NCBI RefSeq assembly: GCF_000430665.1
Contig: NZ_AUML01000024.1
Coordinates: forward strand, 1-64,000
Direction: 5' to 3'
Length of the DNA: 64,000 bases
From: Aquimarina muelleri DSM 19832
GTDB taxonomy: Bacteria; Bacteroidota; Bacteroidia; Flavobacteriales; Flavobacteriaceae
The notes under the pieces are model-generated. The model saw only the letters and a list, made by a program, of their open reading frames with translations, searched no databases and had not been told where the DNA came from. Shown here piece by piece: positions 36,236 through 46,149 of the stretch (within the stretch, counting starts at the first letter, position 1; every line of letters begins with the position of its first letter). Made by a program: the position numbers and the translations under genes.

Positions 36236-37648
36236 TTAAAACTGAAAATAAATAAATTGACTTTTACCAAACACTCCAAAATATAGAATCATATAGATTA
36301 AAACCGCGTACCCTATTAATCTAATAAGTTCAGACTTATTATTTGATATAGAAAAAATGGTGTTAAAATATTCTTTTTTCATTTCTACTACTAGTAAAAT
36401 CGCTATTGCCAAAGTGGCATATAACGAGGCTGTAATATCATCTCCACTACCAATATACAAGTGTCCTGGAGAAGTAAAAACTTTTTTAATAATATAAAAT
36501 GCATTCTCTATTGAGTTTGCTCTAAAAAATATCCATGAAAAATTAATTAAAACAAAGGTAAATAATACATTAATTAATCCTTTTCTCTTTTTCTTAAATA
36601 CTAAAATTTCAAGAGTCAAATACAATCCGTTTAAAGCTCCCCATACTACAAAGGTCCAATTAGATCCATGCCATAATCCACTTATTAAAAAAGTAATGAA
36701 AAGATTAAATAACCAACGAAACTTCCCTACTCGATTACCTCCTAATGGAATATATAAATAATCTCGAAACCATGTGGATAATGAAATATGCCATCTGGTC
36801 CAAAATTCGCTTACCGACGCTGAAAAATAAGGGCGCTTAAAATTTGTCATCAATTCAAAACCAAATAGCTTTGAAACACCTATTGCTATTAAAGAGTAGC
36901 CTGCAAAATCTCCATATATTTGAAAAGCAAATAAAATTGTTGCAGCAATAAAAGTTAATCCATCGTGATTATCTACATTATTATATACAGCATTCACATA
37001 AATTGCCGCTCTATCCGCTACTACCAACTTGAGAAAGAATCCCCAAATCATTAATTTGATACCATAAGAAAACGTTTTATATGTAAATGTTCTCTTATGC
37101 AAAAACTGAGGCACCAAATTGGTCGCTCTTTCTATAGGCCCTGCAACTAATTGTGGAAAAAAAGAAACAAATGCTGCGAATGCAATAAAATCTCTCGTTG
37201 GTTTAAGTTTACCCCTATAAATGTCTATAGAATACGATAACGTCTGAAAAGTATAAAATGAGATTCCTACAGGTAAGATAACCTGCAACGTCCGTGTACT
37301 CTGAAATTCATATCCAACTGAAGAAAATAAATCAACCCAAGATTCTATAAAAAAGTTATAATATTTAAAAAAACCTAGTAAACCAAGATTAAACACAATA
37401 CTTACCCAAAGCCATCTTTTTTTAAAGAGCAAATTCCTGGTTTCATAAACTCGAAATCCAACGATATAATCAACAATGGTACTTAACGCAATTAAAGATA
37501 AAAACCTCCAATCCCACCAACCATAAAAGATATAACTTGCAATTACTATGAGTACATTTTGAAATTTTAAATTTTTATATACTACTAACCAATAGAGTAA
37601 AAAAACTATCAGAAGAAATATAAAAAAATCTATAGAATTAAAAAACAT
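36236..37648 (-). CDS. MBOAT-family O-acyltransferase
   Basis: A 470-residue polytopic membrane enzyme with LPVGISFYTFQTLSYSID, FFPQLVAGPIERATN, YGDFAGYSLIAIGVSKL, EFWTRWHISLSTWFRDYLYIPLGG in two blocks, and catalytic histidine in SGLWHGSNWTFVVWG. The C-terminus is QFIYFQF. It lies between two SGNH-like genes (18 bases after one, 3 bases before the other), so two MBOAT/SGNH pairs are tandem here. The acyl group, commonly acetyl for this branch, cannot be read from sequence. Confidence 0.95.
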   Translation of the reverse strand: MFFNSIDFFIFLLIVFLLYWLVVYKNLKFQNVLIVIASYIFYGWWDWRFLSLIALSTIVDYIVGFRVYETRNLLFKKRWLWVSIVFNLGLLGFFKYYNFFIESWVDLFSSVGYEFQSTRTLQVILPVGISFYTFQTLSYSIDIYRGKLKPTRDFIAFAAFVSFFPQLVAGPIERATNLVPQFLHKRTFTYKTFSYGIKLMIWGFFLKLVVADRAAIYVNAVYNNVDNHDGLTFIAATILFAFQIYGDFAGYSLIAIGVSKLFGFELMTNFKRPYFSASVSEFWTRWHISLSTWFRDYLYIPLGGNRVGKFRWLFNLFITFLISGLWHGSNWTFVVWGALNGLYLTLEILVFKKKRKGLINVLFTFVLINFSWIFFRANSIENAFYIIKKVFTSPGHLYIGSGDDITASLYATLAIAILLVVEMKKEYFNTIFSISNNKSELIRLIGYAVLIYMILYFGVFGKSQFIYFQF

Positions 37649-37666
37649 ATATTGTGTTTACTAGTT

Positions 37667-38605
37667 TTAAAGGGGGGTAACTAAAAGTTCTTGTAATGTA
37701 TCTGAAAATACCTCTGCACCTTCATTAGATAAATGAATTTCGTCTTTCCAATATTTCATTAAATTATTTTCAATAAATAGGTCAGAATAATCATAGTATT
37801 CTATATCTATTTCTTTAAGTATTTTAGTGAATTTTGAATTATCTTCTTTACATGAATCTCTATAAAGAGGAGCTGTAATTAGTATCAGCTTCTTTTTATT
37901 TTCTTCACAAAAAACCTTCATTTCTTTAAGGTAATATCTATAAAGAGAGTTCATAGTATAGCTATCCAAACAATCTACTTCTGGATCCGAATACTTTAAA
38001 TAATTTTGGAATATCTGTTTTTGGGTATCATTTACATAAATAGGATCATATCCATAATACGTTCTATAATCATATTTAGGTATAAAAACATTTTTAAGTA
38101 TTCCTAAAACTTTTCCATTATACCCTTTACTCCAATAGAATTTTTGTATATAATCATCTAAATTAACATTATCAATTTCTCTTTTGATTATCTTATCTCT
38201 ATGATACCTTACATTTAATCTATTGACATCATCTCCAGAATAACTATCTTTAAATGCATTTTTAGTATCTACATTAACTATTATTATTTGTTCTTTATTT
38301 TTTGGTAACATTTTAATTAAAGTAGCACTATAAGCAATCGATGTACCATCGACTCCCATATTAAAACCAGATGAAGATATTTTTTGTGTATTTATATGTC
38401 GATTTGTTCTTGAATTACCAAAAGCAACTACATCTATAGTATCTTTAGTTATAATATAATGATTCAACTTACCTATTGCTTGACCAGATAAAACCTTATC
38501 ACTAAGAAAGTTGAATGTAAAATATATAACTTTATCTAGAATAAATGTTGCTAAAAGTATACATACGATAAGCTTTAATGTCGTTTTAAGATTAGTTTTA
38601 TCCAT
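37667..38605 (-). CDS. SGNH-like acyl-transfer/esterase protein, MBOAT partner
   Basis: A 312-residue protein with an N-terminal membrane anchor (about 8-33) and an SGNH-type domain. The nucleophile block is VVAFGNSRTNRHI with S65; an NMGVDG block follows, and a late WKDEIHLSNEGAEVF supplies the Asp-His pair. The order of motifs matches the other SGNH proteins in the locus, although sequence similarity is low outside them. It starts 8 bases after the upstream MBOAT gene. Confidence 0.82.
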   Translation of the reverse strand: MDKTNLKTTLKLIVCILLATFILDKVIYFTFNFLSDKVLSGQAIGKLNHYIITKDTIDVVAFGNSRTNRHINTQKISSSGFNMGVDGTSIAYSATLIKMLPKNKEQIIIVNVDTKNAFKDSYSGDDVNRLNVRYHRDKIIKREIDNVNLDDYIQKFYWSKGYNGKVLGILKNVFIPKYDYRTYYGYDPIYVNDTQKQIFQNYLKYSDPEVDCLDSYTMNSLYRYYLKEMKVFCEENKKKLILITAPLYRDSCKEDNSKFTKILKEIDIEYYDYSDLFIENNLMKYWKDEIHLSNEGAEVFSDTLQELLVTPL

Positions 38606-38613
38606 AATTTTTA

Positions 38614-40026
38614 TTAAAATTGGAAGTATATAAAATTGTTTGAAGTGGAATAAAACAAGATCAATAATACTATAATTAATGTACTAAGTGAAACAAATTT
38701 AAACTCTCCAAATGTACTTCCTAAGTCTTCTAAATTGTATTTATTCTTGTAAAGGAAAAAATCAAAAAAAATTCCTATCATTAACATTACAATCGATATT
38801 GTAACATTATTTGCATCACCAATAAATGGCATTAAAAAATCAAAATGGATTATCTTTTTAATAATTAAAATAGAAGTATTTAAATCTTTTGCCCTAAAAA
38901 ATACCCAAGATAGCAGGACAATCAAAAATGTTGTTATATATCCTATAAAACCAAATGTTGAAGTCTTTTTATAGGAAAATATAAATTTTTCACAACTTAA
39001 TACAACTCCATGAATTGCTCCCCAAACAACAAAATTCCATGAACTCCCATGCCATAGTCCTCCTAATAACATTGTAATCATTAAGTTTCTATAGGTAATT
39101 ATAATACCTTTTCTGTTCCCTCCTAAGGAAATATACAAATAATCTCTAAGCCAAAAAGATAAAGACATATGCCATCGCCTCCAAAACTCTGTTATGCTTT
39201 TAGAAAAATATGGTAGATTAAAGTTTTGATTAAATTTAAACCCTAATAATTTAGCACTACCGATAGCTATATCTGAATATCCTGCAAAATCGTAATATAT
39301 CTGAAAAGCATAAAATATCGTAGCAATTATTAAAGAGCTTGAATTGTGTATTTCTGAATTATTATAGATAGTATCTACATACGCTCCTAGGTTATCAGCA
39401 ATTACAATTTTTCTAAAAAGGCCTATTAGTATTTGAAAAGCCCCTTCATTAAACCATTTCTGTTTAAATACCCTCTTTACTTCCATTTGAGGTAGTAGAT
39501 TAGAAGCTCTTTCTATCGGACCAGCAACTAACTGAGGAAAAAAACTAATATATGTAAAAAAGGATATTATATCCTTAGTTGGTTTAAACTCTTTACGATA
39601 TATATCAATTGTATAACTAAGAGTTTGAAAGGTATAAAAACTAATTCCTACAGGAAGAATTATGTGTAAAGTTAAATCATCAACTTGCCATCCAAAACCT
39701 AACATTAGATCATAAAATGAAGATGCAAAAAAATTATAATACTTAAATACTCCCAAAAGCCCTAAGTTAGAGAACAAGCTTAAAATAAGCCACCTCTTTC
39801 TTACTTTTTTGTTTTCTGAAGAGTGTATTTTTAATCCTGTAAAGTAATCTACAAAAGAACTAAACAGTATCAAAGATAAAAACCTCCAATCCCACCAACC
39901 ATAAAATATATAACTAGCTAATAATAAAAGTATATTTTGATACTTTAGCCTTTTATTAAATACAAACCAATACAACAAAAAGACTATTGGAAAAAAAAGT
40001 AAAAATTCGATTGAGTTAAAAAGCAT
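38614..40026 (-). CDS. MBOAT-family O-acyltransferase
   Basis: A 470-residue polytopic enzyme with LPVGISFYTFQTLSYTID, FFPQLVAGPIERASN, YYDFAGYSDIAIGSAKL, EFWRRWHMSLSFWLRDYLY and catalytic histidine in GGLWHGSSWNFVVWG; C-terminus NNFIYFQF. Start and end of the protein are strongly alike in all four MBOATs here (MLFNSIEFLLFFP at the start). It follows the CapK-like gene by 9 bases and precedes its SGNH partner by 8. Confidence 0.95.
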   Translation of the reverse strand: MLFNSIEFLLFFPIVFLLYWFVFNKRLKYQNILLLLASYIFYGWWDWRFLSLILFSSFVDYFTGLKIHSSENKKVRKRWLILSLFSNLGLLGVFKYYNFFASSFYDLMLGFGWQVDDLTLHIILPVGISFYTFQTLSYTIDIYRKEFKPTKDIISFFTYISFFPQLVAGPIERASNLLPQMEVKRVFKQKWFNEGAFQILIGLFRKIVIADNLGAYVDTIYNNSEIHNSSSLIIATIFYAFQIYYDFAGYSDIAIGSAKLLGFKFNQNFNLPYFSKSITEFWRRWHMSLSFWLRDYLYISLGGNRKGIIITYRNLMITMLLGGLWHGSSWNFVVWGAIHGVVLSCEKFIFSYKKTSTFGFIGYITTFLIVLLSWVFFRAKDLNTSILIIKKIIHFDFLMPFIGDANNVTISIVMLMIGIFFDFFLYKNKYNLEDLGSTFGEFKFVSLSTLIIVLLILFYSTSNNFIYFQF

Positions 40027-40035
40027 ACACTAATA

Positions 40036-41436
40036 TTATTTTTCGATTTTATCTTTAATATTATTCTTAATCAATCTAAACTTACCGCTTTTTTCAACTG
40101 GTATTTCTTCAACATATTGTATCTCAATTTCTATAGTACCTCCTACTCTATCCCTTAAATTTTTCAAGAAAGTTTCTTCGTCTTTTAGCTTAAACACATT
40201 TTCATCTTTTTCTACAAATATTAACAGATGTTCTAATGAGTCTTGTTGAATCTGAAATTTTATAATTCCCTTTACCCCTTTAAGTGCGTTTGAAATATTT
40301 CCGAGGTTTATTTTACCAATTTCTTCAGAATAAATATAATCGGATATTCGCCCTAAAACCTCCTTAACAAGAGGGTTATTATTACCACAAGAACACGTCC
40401 CTTGATTATCTAACTCTATTTGATCTCCTATATCATACCGAATAAGTGGTGTGCCATGAGTTGTAAAAGAAGTTACCACAAGCCTTCCTGCTGAGCTAGG
40501 TTGATTATTACCGTCTAAAACTTCAAATACTCCACTTTGTAGTTCTAAATGTAATTTTTTGTTTTCACATTCTATTATAAACGGTGCTCCTTCAGATGAA
40601 GCATACTGATTATATAAGTCAGTTTTAAAATAACTTTCCAAAACCTTACGAATATCTTCCGTTATTGTTTCTGCAGTAGGAAATATTGCTTTTATTATAT
40701 TTGCAGGAAAGTCTATATTATTAGCTATACCATATTTAGCTATTTCGTACATTGTAGAAGGAAAACCAACCATGTAAGGAGGTTTAAATGTTATTAGATC
40801 TTCTAAGTAATATTTTAAATACTTGCCGTGAATATGAAAAGTTGAATAGTATCTAACTTTATAGAAATAATCTGTTTTCCAAAATCTTTTCTTTTTAATA
40901 TCTGTAGAAGTTAGTAAGTTTTTACCACTAAACCAAGCAGTTCTTTCTCCTAATCGATATCCAAAATTATTTCTAAAATTATCTAACATGGCAAATCGTT
41001 CCTGAACATCATCATAAGTATAAACAACCTCTAAAGATTTACCAGTTGTTCCTCCTGTTTTAGAAATTACTCCTTTGTTTTTATCAATAGTATAAATAGA
41101 AGAAAGATTATTTCTTAAAACTTCTTTAGTAATTATCGGAAGCTTTTTTATATTGGTCAAATCATCTGAATCTTCTATATTTTCAAATATTTTATTATAA
41201 TATTCAGAATTATTTTTAGTATAAATAATAAACTCTCTATATTTTTGTTTTTGAAGTTCTTTTAATTCCTCTGTAGATAGTGTTTTATTGTTTTTATAGT
41301 ACTCTAAAAACTGCTTATACTTTTTAGAATACCTTTTTTTATATGCTAAAATATTAAATACAGATACTATACAATTTTGAATAAAATGAGGGGATTTTTC
41401 GTAAATTTTTTCTTGTAAACTACTCATATTATTCAA
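40036..41436 (-). CDS. CapK/PaaK-like adenylate-forming enzyme
   Basis: A 466-residue protein of the phenylacetate-CoA ligase/CapK branch. SKTGGTTGKSLEVVYT is the ATP-binding loop, YNQYASSEGAPFIIEC the second core motif and TPLIRYDIGDQIEL the hinge region; CSCGNNNPLVKEVLGR is the Cys-containing segment usual for CapK. Such proteins are common in capsule loci and are thought to activate a carboxylic acid or sugar acid as an adenylate, but the substrate is not established. It overlaps the upstream glycosyltransferase gene by 8 bases. Here it is a third adenylate-forming enzyme beside two amino-acid activators. Confidence 0.88.
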   Translation of the reverse strand: MNNMSSLQEKIYEKSPHFIQNCIVSVFNILAYKKRYSKKYKQFLEYYKNNKTLSTEELKELQKQKYREFIIYTKNNSEYYNKIFENIEDSDDLTNIKKLPIITKEVLRNNLSSIYTIDKNKGVISKTGGTTGKSLEVVYTYDDVQERFAMLDNFRNNFGYRLGERTAWFSGKNLLTSTDIKKKRFWKTDYFYKVRYYSTFHIHGKYLKYYLEDLITFKPPYMVGFPSTMYEIAKYGIANNIDFPANIIKAIFPTAETITEDIRKVLESYFKTDLYNQYASSEGAPFIIECENKKLHLELQSGVFEVLDGNNQPSSAGRLVVTSFTTHGTPLIRYDIGDQIELDNQGTCSCGNNNPLVKEVLGRISDYIYSEEIGKINLGNISNALKGVKGIIKFQIQQDSLEHLLIFVEKDENVFKLKDEETFLKNLRDRVGGTIEIEIQYVEEIPVEKSGKFRLIKNNIKDKIEK

Positions 41437-42571
41437 ACTTTTTTGTTAGATAAAATTCTTGAAAAACCTTTATATTTTCTTCAATATCGTATCCCTTATT
41501 TTTAATACAATCAAAATTATCTGCTTTTTCTTTTGCTATTTTTTCCAAAATCTTATCCGCCCAAATATCTGGAGATTCTTCGATAGATAAAAACTCTATA
41601 TCCTCTGTTAGGTATACTTCTTCAGTTATTTTATCAGACGCAAAAACACTAAGTCCGGCAGATTGTGCTTCAATTAATGTAACAGGCAAACCTTCATAAA
41701 AAGATGGGAAAATAAATGCATCCAACATTTGATATAATTCGGGAATATCACTTCTTACTCCTAAAAAAAGTATCTTATCATAGATAGATAATTTTTTCGC
41801 TTCATTCTCTATTTTCTCTCTTAGCGGGCCATCTCCGATAAATACCAAACTACAATTTTCTTTCTTTTCTAATATACTATTAAAAACATTCAATATATAT
41901 AAATGATTCTTTTGGCTAGTAAATCTACCTACGTGCCCAATAACAAATTTATCCTCTAATTTATACTTTTCTTTATATTGAATGCTAATAGCTGGGTTAT
42001 AAATAAAAGCTTTAGCGTCTATAGCATTATTCATTATCGTAAAAGGAGTATTTTTTGGAAATAACCAATTTCCTGCTTTTTCTCCACAAGAAAAATGATG
42101 CGTTGCATATTTATTAATTCTCTTTTTTAATTGAAACTTGATTAATTTCTTAAAGGTTTCTTTAAGACCCTCGCCACCTGTAAATAACTCTGCTATTTTT
42201 ATTTTTTCTATTGCAATATGTGCATGTGCTATTCTACATGGAATATTAAATTCTTTTGCTATTTTTAAAGGAAAACAACTAAATGTGTTTAGATGTGAAT
42301 GCACAATTTCATATTCTTGATGCTCTTTAAAAAACCCTCTTAATTGTCTATAATAGGAATTTGGAGATAATGGATTGATAGGATCTAATCTATATATTTT
42401 ACCTCCCATTTCTTGTATTTCATCATCAAAAGCGGCTTTTTCTTTTCTATGCACCAAAAAATCAAACTGAACTTTACTTCTATCTATATTGCGGTAATAA
42501 TTCATAATCATGGATTCTGCTCCTCCTCGATTCATGATAGTAAAAATCTGTAAAACTCTAATTGCAGCCAT
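41429..42571 (-). CDS. GT4-family glycosyltransferase
   Basis: A 380-residue GT-B enzyme. The N-terminus IMNRGGAESMIMNYYRNID is the glycine-rich start typical of EpsF/CapM-like transferases. The donor site has FVIGHVGRFTSQKNHLYIL and FYEGLPVTLIEAQSAG with the EX7E glutamates. It shares one base with the preceding GT2 gene and overlaps the next gene by 8 bases, so it is firmly in the operon. Sugar specificity unknown. Confidence 0.92.
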   Translation of the reverse strand: MAAIRVLQIFTIMNRGGAESMIMNYYRNIDRSKVQFDFLVHRKEKAAFDDEIQEMGGKIYRLDPINPLSPNSYYRQLRGFFKEHQEYEIVHSHLNTFSCFPLKIAKEFNIPCRIAHAHIAIEKIKIAELFTGGEGLKETFKKLIKFQLKKRINKYATHHFSCGEKAGNWLFPKNTPFTIMNNAIDAKAFIYNPAISIQYKEKYKLEDKFVIGHVGRFTSQKNHLYILNVFNSILEKKENCSLVFIGDGPLREKIENEAKKLSIYDKILFLGVRSDIPELYQMLDAFIFPSFYEGLPVTLIEAQSAGLSVFASDKITEEVYLTEDIEFLSIEESPDIWADKILEKIAKEKADNFDCIKNKGYDIEENIKVFQEFYLTKKFE

Positions 42572-43461
42572 TAAATTCCTTCTTTAGTTTTATATCGTAT
42601 ATAGAGGTTTAACAATATTCCAAAGGGAATTGCTAAAATCGTAGTTATTTTCTTGGGAGATTCCTTTAAAAACGCACTGTTTTTTATAAACATAGAACTA
42701 GAAACATAATGTATTGCATTTTTAAATTGATCTTTAAAATTTTTTGCCATTTTCATTCTGCTTTTTCTAGAAAAAGCAAATCCTCTTGGATGTCTTCTGT
42801 ATTGCTTTAGTATATTCATACTCGAACCATCTGCCATATATTCTACAATACAAAAAACTTCGTTTATAGGTAATAATTTATAATCTTGATCTATTAACTG
42901 ATATAGATACCCAAGCGGCACAAAACGTTCCTCTTCAAAAATTGGATATGGTGGGTATTTTTTTACTATCTCGGTTCTATATACCAATTTTTTATCCCCT
43001 TTTACACCATGAACATTGTATAGATCATATAATGTAGTTTCCTTTATATGTTCTGGAATTTTTGTTCCAATAATTTTTCCTGTTTCATCTGCATCTAACC
43101 CTACTATTCCAGCAAATTCAGGATTGTTTTTTATAGGTTCCCATGTTCGTAGAATATTTTCAATTGCATTTTCACCAATACAATCATCGCTATCAATACA
43201 AATATTAAGCGTTGTGTTAATAAGCCTATATGCCGCGTTATGTCCCCCGTGCATTCCCAGGTTTTTTTGGTAATGATATTGTATATCGATCTTATTTTCT
43301 GTAATCCAAGACTCTACTAATTCTTTGGTGTCATCTGTAGAACCATCATCTATAATTAGCCATACAAAATCTTGATTAGATTGCCTTATTAAACTTTCAT
43401 AGCACTTATGTAAGCAATAAGCTCTGTTATAAGTAGGAGTAAATACTGTAATCGTTTTCAT
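42571..43461 (-). CDS. GT2-family glycosyltransferase
   Basis: A 296-residue GT-A enzyme. VFTPTYNRAYCLHKCYESL begins the fold, VWLIIDDGSTDDTKELV binds the nucleotide and ICIDSDDCIGENAI carries the DxD-type metal site. The C-terminal 100 residues are basic and may sit on the membrane. It adds one sugar to the lipid-linked repeat unit; donor unknown. The gene starts 20 bases after the EpsG-like polymerase gene. Confidence 0.93.
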   Translation of the reverse strand: MKTITVFTPTYNRAYCLHKCYESLIRQSNQDFVWLIIDDGSTDDTKELVESWITENKIDIQYHYQKNLGMHGGHNAAYRLINTTLNICIDSDDCIGENAIENILRTWEPIKNNPEFAGIVGLDADETGKIIGTKIPEHIKETTLYDLYNVHGVKGDKKLVYRTEIVKKYPPYPIFEEERFVPLGYLYQLIDQDYKLLPINEVFCIVEYMADGSSMNILKQYRRHPRGFAFSRKSRMKMAKNFKDQFKNAIHYVSSSMFIKNSAFLKESPKKITTILAIPFGILLNLYIRYKTKEGI

Positions 43462-43481
43462 ACTTTTTTTGTTGTTAATCT

Positions 43482-44576
43482 TTATCCTGAATATAAATAA
43501 TACATGGCATAGGTAAACATAAAGTAAATAAGTACAATTTTACCTATCATAAAATGATTGTCTTTAAAAAACTGTTGTTTAAGGAAAGGATAAATAACCA
43601 CCAACCCCATCATGAACCAAGATAAATAGGCAAATCTATTAGAATAATTTGCTTTAATAACTAATATCCAAAACCCATTACAAATTAAGTAGGTGTTTAA
43701 AAGCTGGTAATAAAATTTATCTTTAAAATCTTTTTTATAAATAGCATACCACCCTGCAAAAACAGCAAATGCACTATGAAATAAAAAATCCCAGCGAAAC
43801 CCTGTGCTAGCAAATGTACCTTCTTCAGCTTCTGTTGTTAAATAACCCGATAGCCTGTCATCAAACCCTAAACTACTAAAAATTGAAACCCACAAACCTC
43901 CTAGCGCCAATGATAATGGTATACAAGCTAACCATCCTTTTAAATACACTTTTGGGTTATTATAAAAATGAGTAGCTGTAAATGCCATAATAGGCAACGA
44001 CATTGTTTTATGAAAAGAAATAGAGCAGAAAAAGCAAAGAATCATTAATGCTTTATTTCTATGGTAGCTTACTCCTAATAAAAACAGAGAAGTAGCAGCT
44101 CCATTTCTTATACCATTGGTTCCATAAGTATAAAAAGAAAAGGAAACTACAAACATTAAAAAAGCATAATACCAATATTCTTTAAATAAAACTTTAGAAA
44201 TTCTATATAAAGGCAATACATATATTGCTGCGGTAACGGTAAAAAACATACGTGAAGAAACAAAATAAGATAGGGTTTTCATATACATATGAAATAGTAC
44301 ATCTGTATCTGATATTACTTCTCCTCCTGTACTATAATAATCAAAATATCTTGTATACGTTCTCATATCGCCAAAGTATCTTCCACTTACTTGTCTTTGA
44401 CCCATATATAAAATTACAAATGTCATTAATAAATAACCTGCAATATTAATAAACATAATATTCTTAGAATCTTCCATTACTAATACTCTTGTATGTAATA
44501 ATGTAAATAACACCAGACAAAAAAAGGTGTTTATATATACTGGAAAATATTGCTCTACAGGAATAAAATCAAACAT
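43482..44576 (-). CDS. EpsG-family polysaccharide polymerase (Wzy-like)
   Basis: A 364-residue membrane protein with about ten hydrophobic spans. The segment GIRNGAATSLFLLGVSYHRN, the FHKTMSLPIMAF histidine block and NRFAYLSWFMMGLVVIYPF are typical of EpsG/Wzy-type proteins that join lipid-linked repeat units outside the inner membrane. It is the only polymerase candidate in the window. The flippase gene is ten genes upstream in the same run. Confidence 0.88.
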   Translation of the reverse strand: MFDFIPVEQYFPVYINTFFCLVLFTLLHTRVLVMEDSKNIMFINIAGYLLMTFVILYMGQRQVSGRYFGDMRTYTRYFDYYSTGGEVISDTDVLFHMYMKTLSYFVSSRMFFTVTAAIYVLPLYRISKVLFKEYWYYAFLMFVVSFSFYTYGTNGIRNGAATSLFLLGVSYHRNKALMILCFFCSISFHKTMSLPIMAFTATHFYNNPKVYLKGWLACIPLSLALGGLWVSIFSSLGFDDRLSGYLTTEAEEGTFASTGFRWDFLFHSAFAVFAGWYAIYKKDFKDKFYYQLLNTYLICNGFWILVIKANYSNRFAYLSWFMMGLVVIYPFLKQQFFKDNHFMIGKIVLIYFMFTYAMYYLYSG

Positions 44577-44610
44577 ATTATCTTATCTATTTCAAACCTT
44601 GTTTCATTAC

Positions 44611-45171
44611 TTATTTTTTATCTAGTATTCTTGCTGGATTACCTACTGCAATACAATTATCAGGTATACTTTTTGTTACTACACTACCCGCACCAATAAC
44701 ACAATTATCTCCTATAGTAATACCTCCTATAACAATTGCTCCGGTATAAATGGATACGTTATTACCTATTGTTGGTCTTTTACCTTTCTCTTCTCCTACA
44801 GTAACTAAATGATTAACATAAAAATTATCTCCTATAGTATCTGCATTTAAAATTGTGCAATATGGATGCCCCGTAAGAACCCCTCCTCCTAGTTTAGTAC
44901 TTATATCTATCGTAAAATTAGCTTGCTTTTTACAATATAAGTTAAGAATATGAGAAAAAACACTTCTTGTTCTAAAGTAAAATAAAGTTCGGAAATCGGG
45001 TGAATTTGCCAAAAACTCTAACAATAGGATGTTATTTCCTTTATTCATTCCTTTTGCTACTGCCCAACGCTCTATATCCATATCGATTTTGTCCTTGTTT
45101 TTGCTCAGTTTATACAAAATTAAATGTGGAATAAGGAATATTTTATAAATTGTTAGGAGTAAAAATTTCAT
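44611..45171 (-). CDS. Serine-acetyltransferase-like hexapeptide O-acetyltransferase
   Basis: A 186-residue protein with an N-terminal helical part and C-terminal left-handed beta-helix of hexapeptide repeats (about 95-180): IDISTKLGGGVLTGHPYCTIL, then ITIGDNCVIGAGSVVTKSIPDN and a closing AVGNPARIL. The layout resembles CysE-like acetyltransferases used in capsule synthesis (WcaB/colanic type), which acetylate sugars in the cytoplasm with acetyl-CoA. The first 20 residues are hydrophobic and could anchor it at the membrane. It lies between an SGNH-like gene and the polymerase gene. Confidence 0.88.
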   Translation of the reverse strand: MKFLLLTIYKIFLIPHLILYKLSKNKDKIDMDIERWAVAKGMNKGNNILLLEFLANSPDFRTLFYFRTRSVFSHILNLYCKKQANFTIDISTKLGGGVLTGHPYCTILNADTIGDNFYVNHLVTVGEEKGKRPTIGNNVSIYTGAIVIGGITIGDNCVIGAGSVVTKSIPDNCIAVGNPARILDKK

Positions 45172-45219
45172 TTGTATCTTACTATTATTAATAGATTAAA
45201 TCTAGGATTCTATTATGCT

Positions 45220-46146
45220 TTATAAATTCTTTGCTGTTTTTTTTAGTATCGAATCACAAAGCGTATTTGTAAAATCAAAACCACCATACTTATCTAAATG
45301 ATGTCCGTCGTATGTTTTAAAACTAGTATGCGTACTAGAAACATTAAAATTAAAATAGTTAACATTGTTAGATACAGCAATCCTATTTATGTCTTTATCA
45401 AAATCTTTATAAAATGAGTTTTCTACTGCAACAAAATCCAGATCAATAGGCATACGTACTAAATATACTTTACCATGTTTTTGTAAATTTTTAATTAAAA
45501 CATCTAAACTTTCTAGTCTTTCAGAAGAAACCTCGTAACTTTTGATCATTTTATCAAACATTTTTCTTTGCCTCTTTTTCCACTCATCAAATATTTTTGG
45601 ATTTGTTGGCAGATTGTTCTCTTCTAACCAACCATTTTTGTGCATGGTAGAGGTTCTTCTAAATGCCGATTTAAAATGAAAATATTTTAAGTTTCTAAAA
45701 AGATATTCATAATTAGGGTTTGTGTTTACAAACTTCATGTTATGTGGCGGTCTATCTGCTTCTCTATACTCTCCTATAGAATTATCCTTATCTGATCCAA
45801 ACATCCAGGGAGTAAGAGATATAATAAAAATTCCGTTTTTAGAGTTTTTATCTAATTTTGAATCAATACTTTTATTGTATAAAGGCCCAATCGGAGCCTC
45901 GGCTATTGTAAAGCTATAATTAAATATGGGTAATTCATAGTTTAACTCTTTTAACCTTTCATTTATTACTTCTGGCTGCATCCCTTGCATACTTCTAGAA
46001 TCTCCTATAATCATAGAGGTTGCTCGTGGAGTAGTGAATTTTTGATAGAAATAATCAATATTACCGCCATATTTTATTAATACAAAAGTTGTTATTGTTA
46101 AACATATCGCAAAAAACAGACTCAATTTTAAAATTAATAATCTCAT
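45220..46146 (-). CDS. SGNH-like protein, MBOAT partner (DltD-like position)
   Basis: A 308-residue protein with one N-terminal membrane span (about 5-25) and a periplasmic domain. MIIGDSRSMQGMQPEV has the nucleophile serine S50; NYSFTIAEAP lies in the place of block II, and YDGHHLDKYGG near residue 283 gives the Asp-His pair. It begins 3 bases after the MBOAT stop and closes the contiguous order adenylation enzyme, carrier protein, MBOAT, SGNH protein, matching the roles of dltA, dltC, dltB and dltD. It is not obviously a true DltD by sequence, so the parallel rests on fold and order. Confidence 0.8.
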   Translation of the reverse strand: MRLLILKLSLFFAICLTITTFVLIKYGGNIDYFYQKFTTPRATSMIIGDSRSMQGMQPEVINERLKELNYELPIFNYSFTIAEAPIGPLYNKSIDSKLDKNSKNGIFIISLTPWMFGSDKDNSIGEYREADRPPHNMKFVNTNPNYEYLFRNLKYFHFKSAFRRTSTMHKNGWLEENNLPTNPKIFDEWKKRQRKMFDKMIKSYEVSSERLESLDVLIKNLQKHGKVYLVRMPIDLDFVAVENSFYKDFDKDINRIAVSNNVNYFNFNVSSTHTSFKTYDGHHLDKYGGFDFTNTLCDSILKKTAKNL

Positions 46147-46149
46147 AGC

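Noticed and set aside
37667-37680. A G6 run near the end of an SGNH-like gene as a phase-variation tract
   Set aside because: It is short, at the very end of the frame, and slippage would change only the last residues.
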